A stretch of DNA of 64,000 bases from CAIOYC01 sp965277345 (lineage in GTDB: Bacteria > Pseudomonadota > Alphaproteobacteria > Caulobacterales > Caulobacteraceae). A program made the translations under genes and the position numbers. The stretch spans positions 1,736,001 through 1,800,000 of the forward strand of contig CBDICI010000004.1 in assembly GCA_965277345.1 (NCBI GenBank). The letters run 5' to 3'. Numbering within the stretch: position 1 is the first letter of the stretch; each line of letters begins with the position of its first letter. A model generated the notes under the pieces. The model saw nothing but the letters and a program-made list of their open reading frames with translations, did no database searches and was not told where the DNA came from. This document shows, piece after piece, positions 1 through 8,705 of this stretch.

Positions 1-1178
1 GCGAAGAGCACCGCGACGCTGCCCCGCGCGGTGAACTTTACCGCGTTCGCGACGTAATGGGAGATGGCCTTGGCCAGCCTGGCCGCATCTCCCACCAGCA
101 GGTCCGGGGTATCGTCCGCGGCGTCCACCGACAGCTCCAGCCCCTTCGCCGCCGCGGTGGAAAGGTGTGGACCCATAGCGGCATCGGCCAGGGCCTGCAG
201 GCTGAACGGTTCGGAGACCAGGGCGACATCGCCGCTGTCGAGCTCCGCAAGATCCACCACGTCGTTGACGATGCCGAGCAGGGTGGCGCCGGCCTCGGTG
301 ACCCGGCTGAGCTGATAGGCCTGGGCGGCGTCCAGCGCGCTCCCGGCCAGCAGGCCCGCAAAGCCGAGAATGCTGTTCAGCGGCGTGCGCAACTCGTGGC
401 TCATATTGGCCAAGAAGCGCTGCTTGGTTTCGGCGATCTCCGCGCGTGCCTCCGCCGCGACGAGGGCGCCCTCGGCCTCCACCTGGGCCGTCACATCCCG
501 CTCGCTCAACAGGACGCTGGTCGCTCCCGTGGCCGGGTCCTGCACGCTGCGCGCGTCGATATAGTGCCAGCGCTCGCCCTGCACCGTGCAGACCTGGCGA
601 AGCTCCGACAGGACGTGGCCGCCCAGCACCATGCTCAGCGCCGTCACCCCGTGCATGGCGTCGGAGAAGCGGTCGATGAAGGCCTCGCTGACCCCGCCAT
701 AGGCGGCGAAGGCGGCGGGGTTGGTGAAGATGGCGCGGCCCTCGCCGTCGAACAGGGTGATCAGGCTGGAGGTATGGCGCAGCGCCTCCACCGCGCGCAA
801 TTCGCCTTCCTCCACATCCGCGGGCGAAGCCTCGAACTGCAGCACCGTGCGGCCGTCGCCGAGGTCCAGTGTGGAGATCAGCGCCTGCACCGTGACGGGC
901 TTGCCCTTGGGGTAGAACGACCACCGTTCGCTGACCGTCCCGCCGCCGGCGGTGGCGGTGGCCAGACGCTCCACCCGGGTGCGGACCGCGGCGGACAGCT
1001 TGGAGAAGTCCCGCGCCAGGAGTTCGTCCAGGGTTTCGGCGTCCCACAGCTGCAGGGCCGAGGCGTTGGCGTACAGGCCGCGGCAGGTGACCGGGTCGAA
1101 CAGCCAGATCGGCCGATGCAGGCGGTCCCAGTTCGTCAGATCGAAGGGGAGCCCGGTCTGGGATGAGGGCGGTTGCAC
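1..1178 (-). CDS. PAS-domain sensor histidine kinase (3' end outside window)
   Basis: Cytoplasmic-looking sensor kinase read leftwards; 392 codons are visible and the C-terminal ATPase domain runs off the window. Two PAS-like modules fill roughly residues 10-235. The HisKA box reads SHELRTPLNS, with the phospho-accepting His at about residue 261. The N-box of the HATPase domain (VANAVKFT) is seen just before the window edge. No transmembrane segment is visible. The chosen start is GTG at 1178, because an in-frame TAG lies only eight codons upstream. It is divergent from the response regulator at 1306, with about 130 bp between them. A hybrid receiver domain downstream cannot be excluded. Family assignment is secure; the ligand is unknown. 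Confidence 0.88.
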   Translation of the reverse strand, partial: MQPPSSQTGLPFDLTNWDRLHRPIWLFDPVTCRGLYANASALQLWDAETLDELLARDFSKLSAAVRTRVERLATATAGGGTVSERWSFYPKGKPVTVQALISTLDLGDGRTVLQFEASPADVEEGELRAVEALRHTSSLITLFDGEGRAIFTNPAAFAAYGGVSEAFIDRFSDAMHGVTALSMVLGGHVLSELRQVCTVQGERWHYIDARSVQDPATGATSVLLSERDVTAQVEAEGALVAAEARAEIAETKQRFLANMSHELRTPLNSILGFAGLLAGSALDAAQAYQLSRVTEAGATLLGIVNDVVDLAELDSGDVALVSEPFSLQALADAAMGPHLSTAAAKGLELSVDAADDTPDLLVGDAARLAKAISHYVANAVKFTARGSVAVLF

Positions 1179-1305
1179 GGATCGCTCGTGGATGTGTGGC
1201 TAGAGTCTACCAGCGCCAGGTTCTGTAATGCTTAATGCGCGCACCGCCGGCCCAGGTCCGATGGCGCCGATTTGCCCCTGCGGCCTAACCCGCTACGGTG
1301 GGGCC

Positions 1306-1995
1306 ATGAAGGTCCTGGTGGTGGAAGACGATGCCGAGACCGCCGCCTATGTGGCGCGCGGCCTGAGGGAGCAGGGTCACGGGGTCGAGATCGCTTCGAA
1401 CGGCCGCGACGGCCTGTTTCTGGCCCTGGACCAGATCTACGACGTGGTGGTCATGGACCGGATGCTGCCCGGCATGGACGGGCTCAGCCTGGTCAAGTCC
1501 ATGAGGGCAGGCGGGATGGAGACGCCGGTGATCTTCCTGACCGCGCTCGGCGGCGTGGGCGAGCGGGTGGAGGGGCTGGAGGCCGGCGCGGACGACTATC
1601 TGACCAAGCCGTTTTCGTTCTCCGAGCTGAACGCGCGGGTGAACGCGCTGGCGCGCCGGCCGCCGATGAGGGCGGAGGTGTCGAACCTGGTGGTCGGCGA
1701 ACTGGAGCTGAACCGCCTGCAACGATCCGCGAAACTGCGCGATCAGCCGCTGGACCTGAAGCCTAAGGAATTCGCCCTGCTGGAATATCTGATGCTGAAC
1801 GCCGATCGGGTGGTCACCCGCACCATGCTGCTGGAGCATGTGTGGGACTTCCACTTCGATCCCAAGACCACCATCGTGGAGACCCACATCAGCCGGCTGC
1901 GCGCCAAGATCGAGGCGGCGCGCACTCCGGCCGTGACCAAGCCGCCGCAACTGCTGACCGTGCGGGGCGCGGGGTACATGCTTGCCGCCGGCTAG
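1306..1995 (+). CDS. OmpR/PhoB-family response regulator
   Basis: A 229-residue two-domain regulator. The receiver domain (1-120) has the acidic pocket E7-D8-D9, phospho-acceptor D51 (MDRMLPG), T79 and K101 (TKPF). The C-terminal winged helix (about 128-225) has the usual LDLKPKEFALLEYL and ETHISRLRAKIE segments and ends in VRGAGYML. The start is placed at ATG 1306 (MKVLVVEDD); an in-frame ATG 78 bp upstream would add a tail unlike the family. Its last codons overlap the start of the kinase gene behind it, so the two are translationally coupled and almost certainly partners. The signal sensed is not evident. Confidence 0.93.
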   Translation: MKVLVVEDDAETAAYVARGLREQGHGVEIASNGRDGLFLALDQIYDVVVMDRMLPGMDGLSLVKSMRAGGMETPVIFLTALGGVGERVEGLEAGADDYLTKPFSFSELNARVNALARRPPMRAEVSNLVVGELELNRLQRSAKLRDQPLDLKPKEFALLEYLMLNADRVVTRTMLLEHVWDFHFDPKTTIVETHISRLRAKIEAARTPAVTKPPQLLTVRGAGYMLAAG

Positions 1996-3439
1996 GGCAC
2001 CGCCGAGGCTGGTGCGGCGGCTCACGCCGCGGCCCTCAACCTCGACCCGCACGCGGGTGGCGACACTGCTGGTGATCCTGTTCGTGGCGGCGTTCGGCGT
2101 GTCCGGCCTCGCCTCGTGGCTGGTGCTCTCCCAGCCGGTGGACGCCGGCATCGACGCGCGGCTGGATCGGGAGACGCGCAGTCTCATCCGCTACTATGGC
2201 CAGCGTCCTATAGCCGAGGCGGCGCGGGAGATTCGGCGGCGCGAGCGCCGGGCCGCCGGACTGTTCTGGCGCCTCGCCGATCGGCCGGGCCTGGTGATCG
2301 CGGGCGATCTGCCTGAGGCCGCCGACTATCCGCTCGGCCTGACCAACATCTCCACCGCCCAGGCCCGTATACCGACCGTCGCCGACGAGGGCGGCACGCC
2401 GGAGGACGAGGACGCCGACTCGGCCGATCGGCTGCGGGTGCTCACCGTGGCGTGGCCCGGGGGCGGCCGGTTGTCGGTGGGCGAGAACCCCGAGCGGACG
2501 CCGGAGCTGAGGCGTCAGTTCCTGCGCACCTTCCTCCTCACCTCGGGCGCGGCGCTCATGATCGCGCTTGGACTGACCCTCACCTTTGTCTCGCGCCTGC
2601 TGGGCCGGGTCGAACTGATCGCGCGTACCGCCGATGCGGTGTCCGGCGAAGACATGGGCGTGCGCGCACCGGTGCGAAACGCCGGCTCGGCCGACGATAT
2701 CGACCGGCTGGCCCTGTCGGTGAACCGGATGCTGGACCGGATCGCCGGGCTCCTGGACAGCCTGCACCAGATGTCCGACGACGTGGCCCACGACCTGCGC
2801 ACGCCCCTGACCCACCTGAAGCAGCGCATCGAGACCGCCTTGACCGGCCCGCCCTCGGTCGAGGCCTACGGCGCGGCGCTGGCGGGCGCTACGGACAAGA
2901 TCGACGAGGTGCTGGCCACCTTCGAGGCGTTGCTCTCCATCGCCCGGCTGGAAGCGGGCGCGCGCCCCCTGGCCTTCCACCCGGTCGATCTGACGCAGGT
3001 CGCCGCCGCGGTGGTGGAGGCCTTCTTGCCCTCCGCCGAGGATGGCGGGCGCGAACTCCTGCTGTCGGCGCCCCATCCGCTGCTGGTGAACGGAGAGCGC
3101 TCCCTGATCACCCAGATGCTGGCCAATCTGGTGGAGAACGCGCTGATCCACACCCCCAGCGGCTCCATGGTGGAGGTGCGGGCCGAACATCTGGGGTCGG
3201 TGGCGCGTCTGGCGGTGGAGGATGACGGCCCCGGCGTGGAGGAGGCCGAGCAGGCGCGCATCTTCGAGCGCTTCTTCCGCGTCGATCGCAGCCGCACCAC
3301 ACCGGGCTCGGGTCTGGGCCTCTCGCTCGCCGCCGCCGTCGCCGCCGCGCATGGCGCGACGATCAGGGCCGAGGACGCGGGTCCGGGGCTTCGCATCCAT
3401 GTGGATTTCCCGCTGCCTCCGCCGGATGTCGACGCCTAG
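1982..3439 (+). CDS. Two-component sensor histidine kinase with HAMP domain
   Basis: Membrane kinase of 485 residues, partner of the preceding regulator. Transmembrane helix 1 spans about residues 26-49, followed by a periplasmic loop of about 130 residues containing an acidic patch (EDEDADSAD). Helix 2 (about 180-208) leads into HAMP. HisKA carries H270 in DVAHDLRTPL. The ATPase domain has the N-box NLVENALIHT, G1 box DDGPGV and GSGLGLSLA. The start is taken as TTG 1982, inside the end of the regulator gene; no good ATG lies before helix 1. The acidic periplasmic patch would suit a cation sensor, but that is inference only. Confidence 0.9.
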   Translation: MPPARAPPRLVRRLTPRPSTSTRTRVATLLVILFVAAFGVSGLASWLVLSQPVDAGIDARLDRETRSLIRYYGQRPIAEAAREIRRRERRAAGLFWRLADRPGLVIAGDLPEAADYPLGLTNISTAQARIPTVADEGGTPEDEDADSADRLRVLTVAWPGGGRLSVGENPERTPELRRQFLRTFLLTSGAALMIALGLTLTFVSRLLGRVELIARTADAVSGEDMGVRAPVRNAGSADDIDRLALSVNRMLDRIAGLLDSLHQMSDDVAHDLRTPLTHLKQRIETALTGPPSVEAYGAALAGATDKIDEVLATFEALLSIARLEAGARPLAFHPVDLTQVAAAVVEAFLPSAEDGGRELLLSAPHPLLVNGERSLITQMLANLVENALIHTPSGSMVEVRAEHLGSVARLAVEDDGPGVEEAEQARIFERFFRVDRSRTTPGSGLGLSLAAAVAAAHGATIRAEDAGPGLRIHVDFPLPPPDVDA

Positions 3440-3510
3440 CCCGCGGCCCGCAGCGCTTGCGACAACGCGCTTTGCCCTTATGGTGCACGACCGGGCTGCG
3501 AGGACGAACC

Positions 3511-3750
3511 ATGGCGACGATCACCGAGGACCAGATCCTGGACCTCATCTCCGAAGAGGTGCCGATCGACCGTCAGAAGCTCGATCCGGCCGCCACGCTC
3601 GACTCGCTCGACATCGCCTCGCTCGACATGATCAGCGTCACCTTCGCCCTTGAGGACAAATACAATGTGGTGGTCGAGCAGGACGATCTGAAGGACGCCG
3701 AGACCCTGGGCGACTTCGTCAAGGTGGTGCAGGCCAAGGCCGGGGTTTGA
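3511..3750 (+). CDS. Acyl carrier protein
   Basis: Small acidic protein of 79 residues, the size of a typical carrier protein. It has the DSLD signature, so S32 is the predicted phosphopantetheine attachment site (S37 is a less likely alternative). It carries acyl intermediates as thioesters in the cytoplasm. The start is ATG 3511 (MATITEDQ) rather than an upstream in-frame codon. It ends 14 bp before the ketosynthase gene, so the two form a dedicated pair. It is unlikely to be the housekeeping AcpP, because fabD and fabG are not beside it; more likely it serves a specialised acyl chain. Confidence 0.9.
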   Translation: MATITEDQILDLISEEVPIDRQKLDPAATLDSLDIASLDMISVTFALEDKYNVVVEQDDLKDAETLGDFVKVVQAKAGV

Positions 3751-3763
3751 GCGCCGGTCCGCC

Positions 3764-4984
3764 ATGAACCGCGTCGTCATCACCGGCATGGGCGCGATCA
3801 GTGGCCTGGGGCAGGGGGTCGAAGCCACCTGGCGCGCCGCCATCGCCGGCGAGAGCGGCGTGCGGCCGATGCGGCGCACCTATCAGGACGCCTATGCCTA
3901 TGAAGGGCCGGCCGCGGTGGTCGAGCGCGCGGACACCTCCGCCATTGAAGCCCGGTTCGGGCAGAAGGCGCTGGCGCATCTCGATCCTATGTCCACCTTC
4001 GCCTCCATCGCCACCTACGAAGCGCTGGAGCAGGCCGGGCTGGTCGGCCATCCCGCGCTGGAGGAGGACGCCGTGGTGCTCTACGGCGTCGGCTCGGGCG
4101 GGATGCAGACCCTCGAGGACAGCTACTTCCGCATCTTCGACCGGAAGTCGGCCACGGTGCACCCGCTGTCGATCCCCAAGTTCATGAGCTCCGCCGCCTC
4201 CAGCCAGATCAGCCTGCTGTTCGGTATCCGCGGGCTGGCCTACAATATCGCCTCCGCCTGCGCGTCCTCCTCGCACACCATTGCGGAAGGGATGCACATG
4301 ATCCGCGCGGGGCGGACCGAGGTCGCCATCGTCGGCGGCGGCGAAGCCACCATCACCTACGGCGCTTGGCTCGGCTGGAAAGCCGTGCGCGCGATGAGCC
4401 CCACCGCCTGCCGGCCTTTCTCCATCGGCCGCGACGGCATGGTGCTGGGCGAGGGCGCCGCGACCCTGATCCTGGAGTCCGAAGCGCACGCCAAGGCGCG
4501 GGGCGCGACGATCCTCGGCGAAATCTCCGGCGCCGGCGCCTCGTCCGACGCCTTCCACATCACCCAGCCGCAGGGCGAGGGGGCGGAGAAGGCGATCAGG
4601 GCCGCGTTGAAGGATGCCCGCGTTCCCCCCGATACGCCCGTGCTGATCTCGGCGCATGGCACCGGAACGGAGATGAACGACAAGACCGAGGCCGGGGCGC
4701 TCAACGCGGTCTTCGGCGCGGGCATGGCCGGCAATCTGGTCATGGCCACCAAGTCCCAGCACGGTCACCTGTTCGGCGGCGCGGGCGCCATCGAACTGAT
4801 CCTCGGGGTTCTGGCCCTGCAGCGGGGCATGGCGCCGCCGATCCTGAACTATCTCGGCCCTGACCCGGCGTGCGACGTGCCGCTGGCGCTGGGCGAGGCG
4901 CGCGCGGTGGATTATCCGGCGCTGATCTCAAACTCCTTCGCCTTCGGCGGGCTGAACTCGGTCCTGGTCGCCAAACGGGTCTGA
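3764..4984 (+). CDS. Beta-ketoacyl-ACP synthase, KAS II/FabF-like
   Basis: Condensing enzyme of 406 residues with a complete Cys-His-His triad: C166 in ASACASSSH, H298 in SAHGTGTEMND and H335 in the KSQHGHLFG loop (K330 also present). It joins malonyl-ACP to an acyl chain with loss of CO2. The glycine-rich C-terminus (FAFGGLNSVLVAKR) is canonical. It lies 14 bp after the carrier protein gene, so the pair probably elongates or builds one particular acyl product. NodE-like or secondary-lipid synthases share this architecture, and the sequence alone does not say which product is made. Confidence 0.9.
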   Translation: MNRVVITGMGAISGLGQGVEATWRAAIAGESGVRPMRRTYQDAYAYEGPAAVVERADTSAIEARFGQKALAHLDPMSTFASIATYEALEQAGLVGHPALEEDAVVLYGVGSGGMQTLEDSYFRIFDRKSATVHPLSIPKFMSSAASSQISLLFGIRGLAYNIASACASSSHTIAEGMHMIRAGRTEVAIVGGGEATITYGAWLGWKAVRAMSPTACRPFSIGRDGMVLGEGAATLILESEAHAKARGATILGEISGAGASSDAFHITQPQGEGAEKAIRAALKDARVPPDTPVLISAHGTGTEMNDKTEAGALNAVFGAGMAGNLVMATKSQHGHLFGGAGAIELILGVLALQRGMAPPILNYLGPDPACDVPLALGEARAVDYPALISNSFAFGGLNSVLVAKRV

Positions 4985-5316
4985 TCGCCGGCGAGACCGT
5001 TTCGCCTTTGTTGCGACGGCCTGTCGCACCCCCGACTTGGTGCACGGTTAAGGTTTCCAACCTGACACCGAGCGGCGACGATCCGCAGAGAGGTTTTTCG
5101 ATAAGATGCAGTTTTAAATAGGAATAATGGAAATGCTCTGCCCACGTCGATCTGTCGCAGAGCCCAATTTATGTTTCGTTTGAGGCTAGACTTCAACACA
5201 TTTTAGCCACGATGATTACCGGGAAGACAAGAAAGGTTAAAGCCAGCGCCATCCGATAGCGCCTACACGGGTCGCCGACGCGGGGGCGTCAGGACCAGGT
5301 CTGGATCACGCTGCAC
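4985..5316. other. 332-bp intergenic region, AT-rich in the middle
   Basis: No coding potential recognised. Just after the ketosynthase stop there is a short inverted repeat, TGCGAC/GTCGCA at 5012-5028, with no T-run behind it, so at best a weak terminator. From about 5090 to 5240 the base composition falls well below the surrounding genes (runs such as TTTTTCGATAAG and TTTTAAATAGG). This is where the promoter for the phosphatase gene at 5317 would be expected, but I cannot assign -35/-10 boxes with confidence. Confidence 0.4.
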
Positions 5317-5988
5317 ATGCAAATCTCCATCTCGTGCGATTTCGATGGCACGATCACGCTGACCGACACCGTCGACGCCGTGCTGTCCAGGTTCGCCGAT
5401 CCGGCATGGGAGACGGTGGAGGCTGAGTGGCTGGCCGGCAGGTTCGGCTCGCGCCAATGCCTGGCGCAGCAGACCGAGCTGCTGCGGGCGACGCCGCAGG
5501 CGCTCGACGCCTTTCTGGACACCATCGAGGTCGATGCGGACGCCAAGGGCTTCTTCGACGACTGTCTGGTCGCCGGCATCCCCGTCTCGGTGGTGTCCGA
5601 CGGTTATGACTGGGCGGTGCGCCGCATCCTGAACCGCGCCGGCATCCGCGGCGTGCCGATCACCGCCAACCGCCTGATCCACGTGGGCGAGGACCGCTGG
5701 GCCGCCCGTTTCCCCCACGCCGCGCAGAACTGCGGTTCGGGCGTCTGCAAGTGCGCGGTGGTCAATGCGAAGACCCAGCTGGTGCACATCGGCGATGGCC
5801 GCTCCGACGCCTGCGTCTCCGACATGGTGGATCTGGTGTTCGCCAAGGGGAGCCTGCTGAAGAACCGGGAAAAGGCCGGCCTGCCGTCGGTCGGTTTCGA
5901 GACTTTCCGCGAAATCCGCGCCCTCCTCCCCGAACTCGCCACCCTGGTTCCGGCGCCGCTCGCGGTCCCTGCCCGCCGGATCGCCTGA
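5317..5988 (+). CDS. HAD-family phosphatase, MtnX/phosphoserine-phosphatase-like
   Basis: Cytoplasmic phosphatase of 223 residues in HAD subclass IB. Motif I is CDFDGTIT, with nucleophile D8 and acid D10. Motif II is VSDGYD, and motif III/IV is in HIGDGRSDACVSD. MtnX-like members act in methionine salvage and SerB-like members on phosphoserine; the sequence does not discriminate. A palindromic repeat of about 110 bp separates it from the class III aminotransferase behind it, so co-transcription is possible. No other mtn salvage genes are nearby, which argues against a clear methionine-salvage assignment. Confidence 0.8.
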   Translation: MQISISCDFDGTITLTDTVDAVLSRFADPAWETVEAEWLAGRFGSRQCLAQQTELLRATPQALDAFLDTIEVDADAKGFFDDCLVAGIPVSVVSDGYDWAVRRILNRAGIRGVPITANRLIHVGEDRWAARFPHAAQNCGSGVCKCAVVNAKTQLVHIGDGRSDACVSDMVDLVFAKGSLLKNREKAGLPSVGFETFREIRALLPELATLVPAPLAVPARRIA

Positions 5989-6005
5989 ACCCCCGTCACC
6001 CGCCC

Positions 6006-6116
6006 TGCGTCCTTCGAGACGCGCACCTGAGGGTGCGCTCCTCAGGATGACGAGGGTCATGCAAAAAGGGTCGTCATGCTGAGGAGACCGCACCAGCGGT
6101 CGTCTCGAAGCACGCA
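6006..6116. repeat. Palindromic intergenic repeat, family A copy 1
   Basis: The outer arms begin TGCGTCCTTCGAGACG and end CGTCTCGAAGCACGCA. A second nested pair, CTCCTCAGGATGACGA against TCGTCATGCTGAGGAG, lies inside, with variable mini-hairpins between (GCGCACC/GGTGCGC). The same layout recurs at 7576, 59817 and 62339. It sits between the phosphatase and aminotransferase genes. As RNA it would fold into a long stem. Confidence 0.85.
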
Positions 6117-6135
6117 CCCATTCTCCGAGGTTCCC

Positions 6136-7554
6136 ATGTACGACGCCCCGCTCGAACCTGTGATCGCCGACGCCGCCGAGGAGGAGCGCCTGCGCGAACT
6201 GGAGCTGAAATACTGTTCCTTCGGCGACACGGTGCACTATGTGGACCGCCCGCCGATCTTCACCGGCTGCGAGGGCTCCTACGTCTACGACCGGGAGGGC
6301 ACGCCCTATCTCGACCTGCAGATGTGGTATTCGGCGGTGAACTTCGGCTATCGCAACGAGCGGCTCAACAACGCCGTCAAGCGCCAGCTCGACACCCTGC
6401 CGCAGGTGGCCAGCCAGTATCTGCACAAGGAGAAGATCGAACTGGCGGCCATGATCGCCCAAGACGCGGAGAAGAAGTTCGGCCAGAAGGGCCGGGTGCA
6501 CTTCAACGTCGGCGGCGCCCAGGCGGTGGAGGACTCGCTCAAGATCGTGCGCAACTTCAAGGGCGGCAAGTCCCTGATGTTCGCCTTCGAGGGCGGCTAT
6601 CATGGCCGCACCCTCGGCGCCTCCTCGATCACCTCCTCCTACCGCTATCGCCGCCGCTATGGCCATTTCGGCGAGCGCGCCCAGTTCATCGAGTTTCCCT
6701 ACTGGTTCCGCGGCGCCAAGCCCGGCCAGACCAAGGAGGAGTACGGCGAAGAGTGCGTGAAGAAGTTCGCCCGCCTGTTCGAGACCGAATATATGGGCGT
6801 TTGGGACCCGAAGGTGGGCGAGGCCGAATACGCCGCCTTCTACGTCGAACCGCTGCAGGGCACCGGCGGCTACGTCATTCCGCCGATGAACTTCTTCAAG
6901 GGCCTGAAGAAGGTGCTGGACGATCACGGCGTCCTGATGGTGGTGGACGAGATCCAGATGGGCTTCTTCCGCACCGGCAAGCTGTGGTCCATCGAGCACT
7001 TCGGCGTGGAGCCTGACGTACTGGTGTTCGGCAAGGCCCTTACCAACGGACTGAACCCACTCTCGGGCCTCTGGGCGCGCGAGGCGCTGATCGAGCCGAA
7101 GATGTTCCCCGCCGGCTCCACCCACTCCACCTTCAACGCCAATCCCATCGGCACCGCCGTCGGCCTCGAAGCCATGAAGCTGATGCACGAGACCGACTAT
7201 GAGGTCATGGTGATGCGCAAAGGGGCCAAGTTCCTTGAAGGCATTCAATGGCTGAAGGAACGCCATCGGGTGATCGGCGACGTGGACGGCCTCGGCCTCG
7301 CCCTGCGCATCGAAGTGTGTCAGGCGTCCGACCGCTTCACCCCCAACAAGGCCTTCGTCGACAAGATGGTCGATATCGGCCTGGCCGGCGAGCTGGAGCA
7401 CGCGGGCAGGAAGATCGGCCTCGTGCTGGATATCGGCGGCTACTACAAGAATGTCATCACCCTGGCGCCTTCGCTGGAGATCAGGGAGGCGGAGATCGAT
7501 CTGGCCATCGCCCTGCTCGACCAGCTCTTCACCCGCGTGGAGAAGATGGGGTGA
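6136..7554 (+). CDS. Class III PLP-dependent aminotransferase
   Basis: Fold-type I aminotransferase of 472 residues. The PLP lysine is K300 in VFGKALTNGLNPLSG. The cofactor aspartate lies in VVDEIQMGFFRTG and the phosphate-binding segment is in GGAQAVEDSLK. ATG 6136 is used; upstream in-frame codons fall inside the repeat. The group includes diaminobutyrate, ornithine, GABA and beta-alanine transaminases, and the substrate cannot be read from the motifs. Its size and an additional insert around residues 190-235 (WFRGAKPGQTKEEYG) set it apart from ordinary ArgD/GabT. Flanked on both sides by family A repeats. Confidence 0.85.
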   Translation: MYDAPLEPVIADAAEEERLRELELKYCSFGDTVHYVDRPPIFTGCEGSYVYDREGTPYLDLQMWYSAVNFGYRNERLNNAVKRQLDTLPQVASQYLHKEKIELAAMIAQDAEKKFGQKGRVHFNVGGAQAVEDSLKIVRNFKGGKSLMFAFEGGYHGRTLGASSITSSYRYRRRYGHFGERAQFIEFPYWFRGAKPGQTKEEYGEECVKKFARLFETEYMGVWDPKVGEAEYAAFYVEPLQGTGGYVIPPMNFFKGLKKVLDDHGVLMVVDEIQMGFFRTGKLWSIEHFGVEPDVLVFGKALTNGLNPLSGLWAREALIEPKMFPAGSTHSTFNANPIGTAVGLEAMKLMHETDYEVMVMRKGAKFLEGIQWLKERHRVIGDVDGLGLALRIEVCQASDRFTPNKAFVDKMVDIGLAGELEHAGRKIGLVLDIGGYYKNVITLAPSLEIREAEIDLAIALLDQLFTRVEKMG

Positions 7555-7575
7555 GGTGGACGGCCGACGTGGGCC

Positions 7576-7689
7576 TGCGTCCTTCGAGACGCCCGCTGCC
7601 GCGGGCTCCTCAGGATGGCGAATGTGGGTGGGCGGCAAACGCTCGTCACGCTGAGGAGCGACCTGAAGGGGCGCGTCTCGAAGCACGCA
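7576..7689. repeat. Palindromic intergenic repeat, family A copy 2
   Basis: Same design as the copy at 6006: TGCGTCCTTCGAGACGC at the left and GCGTCTCGAAGCACGCA at the right, with CTCCTCAGGATGGCGA and TCGTCACGCTGAGGAG inside. It fills the gap between the aminotransferase and the esterase and ends 4 bp before the esterase start codon, so it would form part of that mRNA leader. Confidence 0.85.
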
Positions 7690-7692
7690 GCC

Positions 7693-8490
7693 ATGTCTAA
7701 GCCCCCCGCCCTGCTGTTCCACGGGCTGACCGGGGCGCCGGCGGAGTTGCAGGCGGTGAGCCGGGCGCTGCGCCGCGCCGGCTATGAGGTCGAGACGCCG
7801 ATGCTGCCCGGCCACGGCGTGGATGAGAAGACGCTGGTGAGGACCGGCTGGAAGGACTGGCTGGGCGCCGCCGAGGCGGAGTTGATCCGCCTGTCGGACG
7901 CCGCCGACGGTGCTGTCTTCGTCGGCGGCCTGTCCATGGGCGCGGTGCTGGCCCTGGCCCTGGCGCAGCGCCATCCGGAACGGGTCAAGGGCGTCGCGGT
8001 CTTGGCGGCCACCTTGAAGTACGACGGCTTCAACTGTCCGAGCTACGCCACCTGGCTCCTGCCCCTCGGCGCCCGGACTCCGGCCATCCGTCTCTACCGC
8101 TTCATGGAGCGGCCGCCCTACGGGGTGAAGGACGTGCGGATGCGCGCCAAGATCGAGGAGATGATGTTCTCCGGCGCCTCCACCGACGCCGGCCTGCCTT
8201 TCATGCCGGGCCGCAGCCTGGCGCAGAACCTGAAGCTGGTGGCGGAAGTGGAGCGGCGGCTTGAGGATGTGGTGGCGCCGGTGCTGATCGTGCATTCGGT
8301 GGAGGACGACGTGACTGACATCAGGAACGCCAAGCGCCTGGCGGCTTCGGTCTCCGGCCCGGTACAGACCCTGTGGCTGGAGAACAGCTATCACCTGGTC
8401 ACCGTCGATCAGGAGCGGGTGAAGGTGGCGCAGGCCACCATCGACTTCTTCGACTCCCTCTGCGCGGAGGCCGGGGCGGAGGCGGCCTGA
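7693..8490 (+). CDS. Alpha/beta hydrolase, carboxylesterase/monoacylglycerol lipase-like
   Basis: Cytoplasmic serine hydrolase of 265 residues resembling the Est30/monoglyceride lipase group. The oxyanion segment is LLFHGLTGAP. The catalytic triad is readable: S81 in the GLSMG nucleophile elbow, D205 (or D206) in VEDDVTD and H234 in NSYHLVT. No signal peptide is visible. ATG 7693 is chosen because the preceding in-frame codons lie in the repeat element. The natural ester substrate is unknown; a short- or medium-chain acyl ester is typical. Confidence 0.87.
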   Translation: MSKPPALLFHGLTGAPAELQAVSRALRRAGYEVETPMLPGHGVDEKTLVRTGWKDWLGAAEAELIRLSDAADGAVFVGGLSMGAVLALALAQRHPERVKGVAVLAATLKYDGFNCPSYATWLLPLGARTPAIRLYRFMERPPYGVKDVRMRAKIEEMMFSGASTDAGLPFMPGRSLAQNLKLVAEVERRLEDVVAPVLIVHSVEDDVTDIRNAKRLAASVSGPVQTLWLENSYHLVTVDQERVKVAQATIDFFDSLCAEAGAEAA

Positions 8491-8705
8491 AACCTCGCGG
8501 CCAATCGTCCCACGCTTCACCTTCGCCGCCGATTCTGTTAGGCTGGCGCCGCCTCGCCGCTCCAGGGCGCGGGGTGGGGACGGCCGACGTAGCGGTGATC
8601 CGTCAAGTCCGCCCCCGAACCTGGACGACCCGCGCACGAACCGGATCGCTTGTGGCCCTGACGGCCAAGGAGCGCGCGGTCCGGCGACAGCCGCAGGGTC
8701 TTTCC

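Noticed and set aside
5263..8637. A very long minus-strand opening (over 1,100 codons)
   Set aside because: Composition is that of a mirror frame: His/Gly/Arg-rich, no domain or motif, and it lies opposite three genes with clear catalytic residues.
8491..8705. Possible structured RNA (CCAGG and CCTGG arms) before the desaturase
   Set aside because: The arms are short, no riboswitch consensus is recognisable, and GC-rich DNA forms such pairs by chance.
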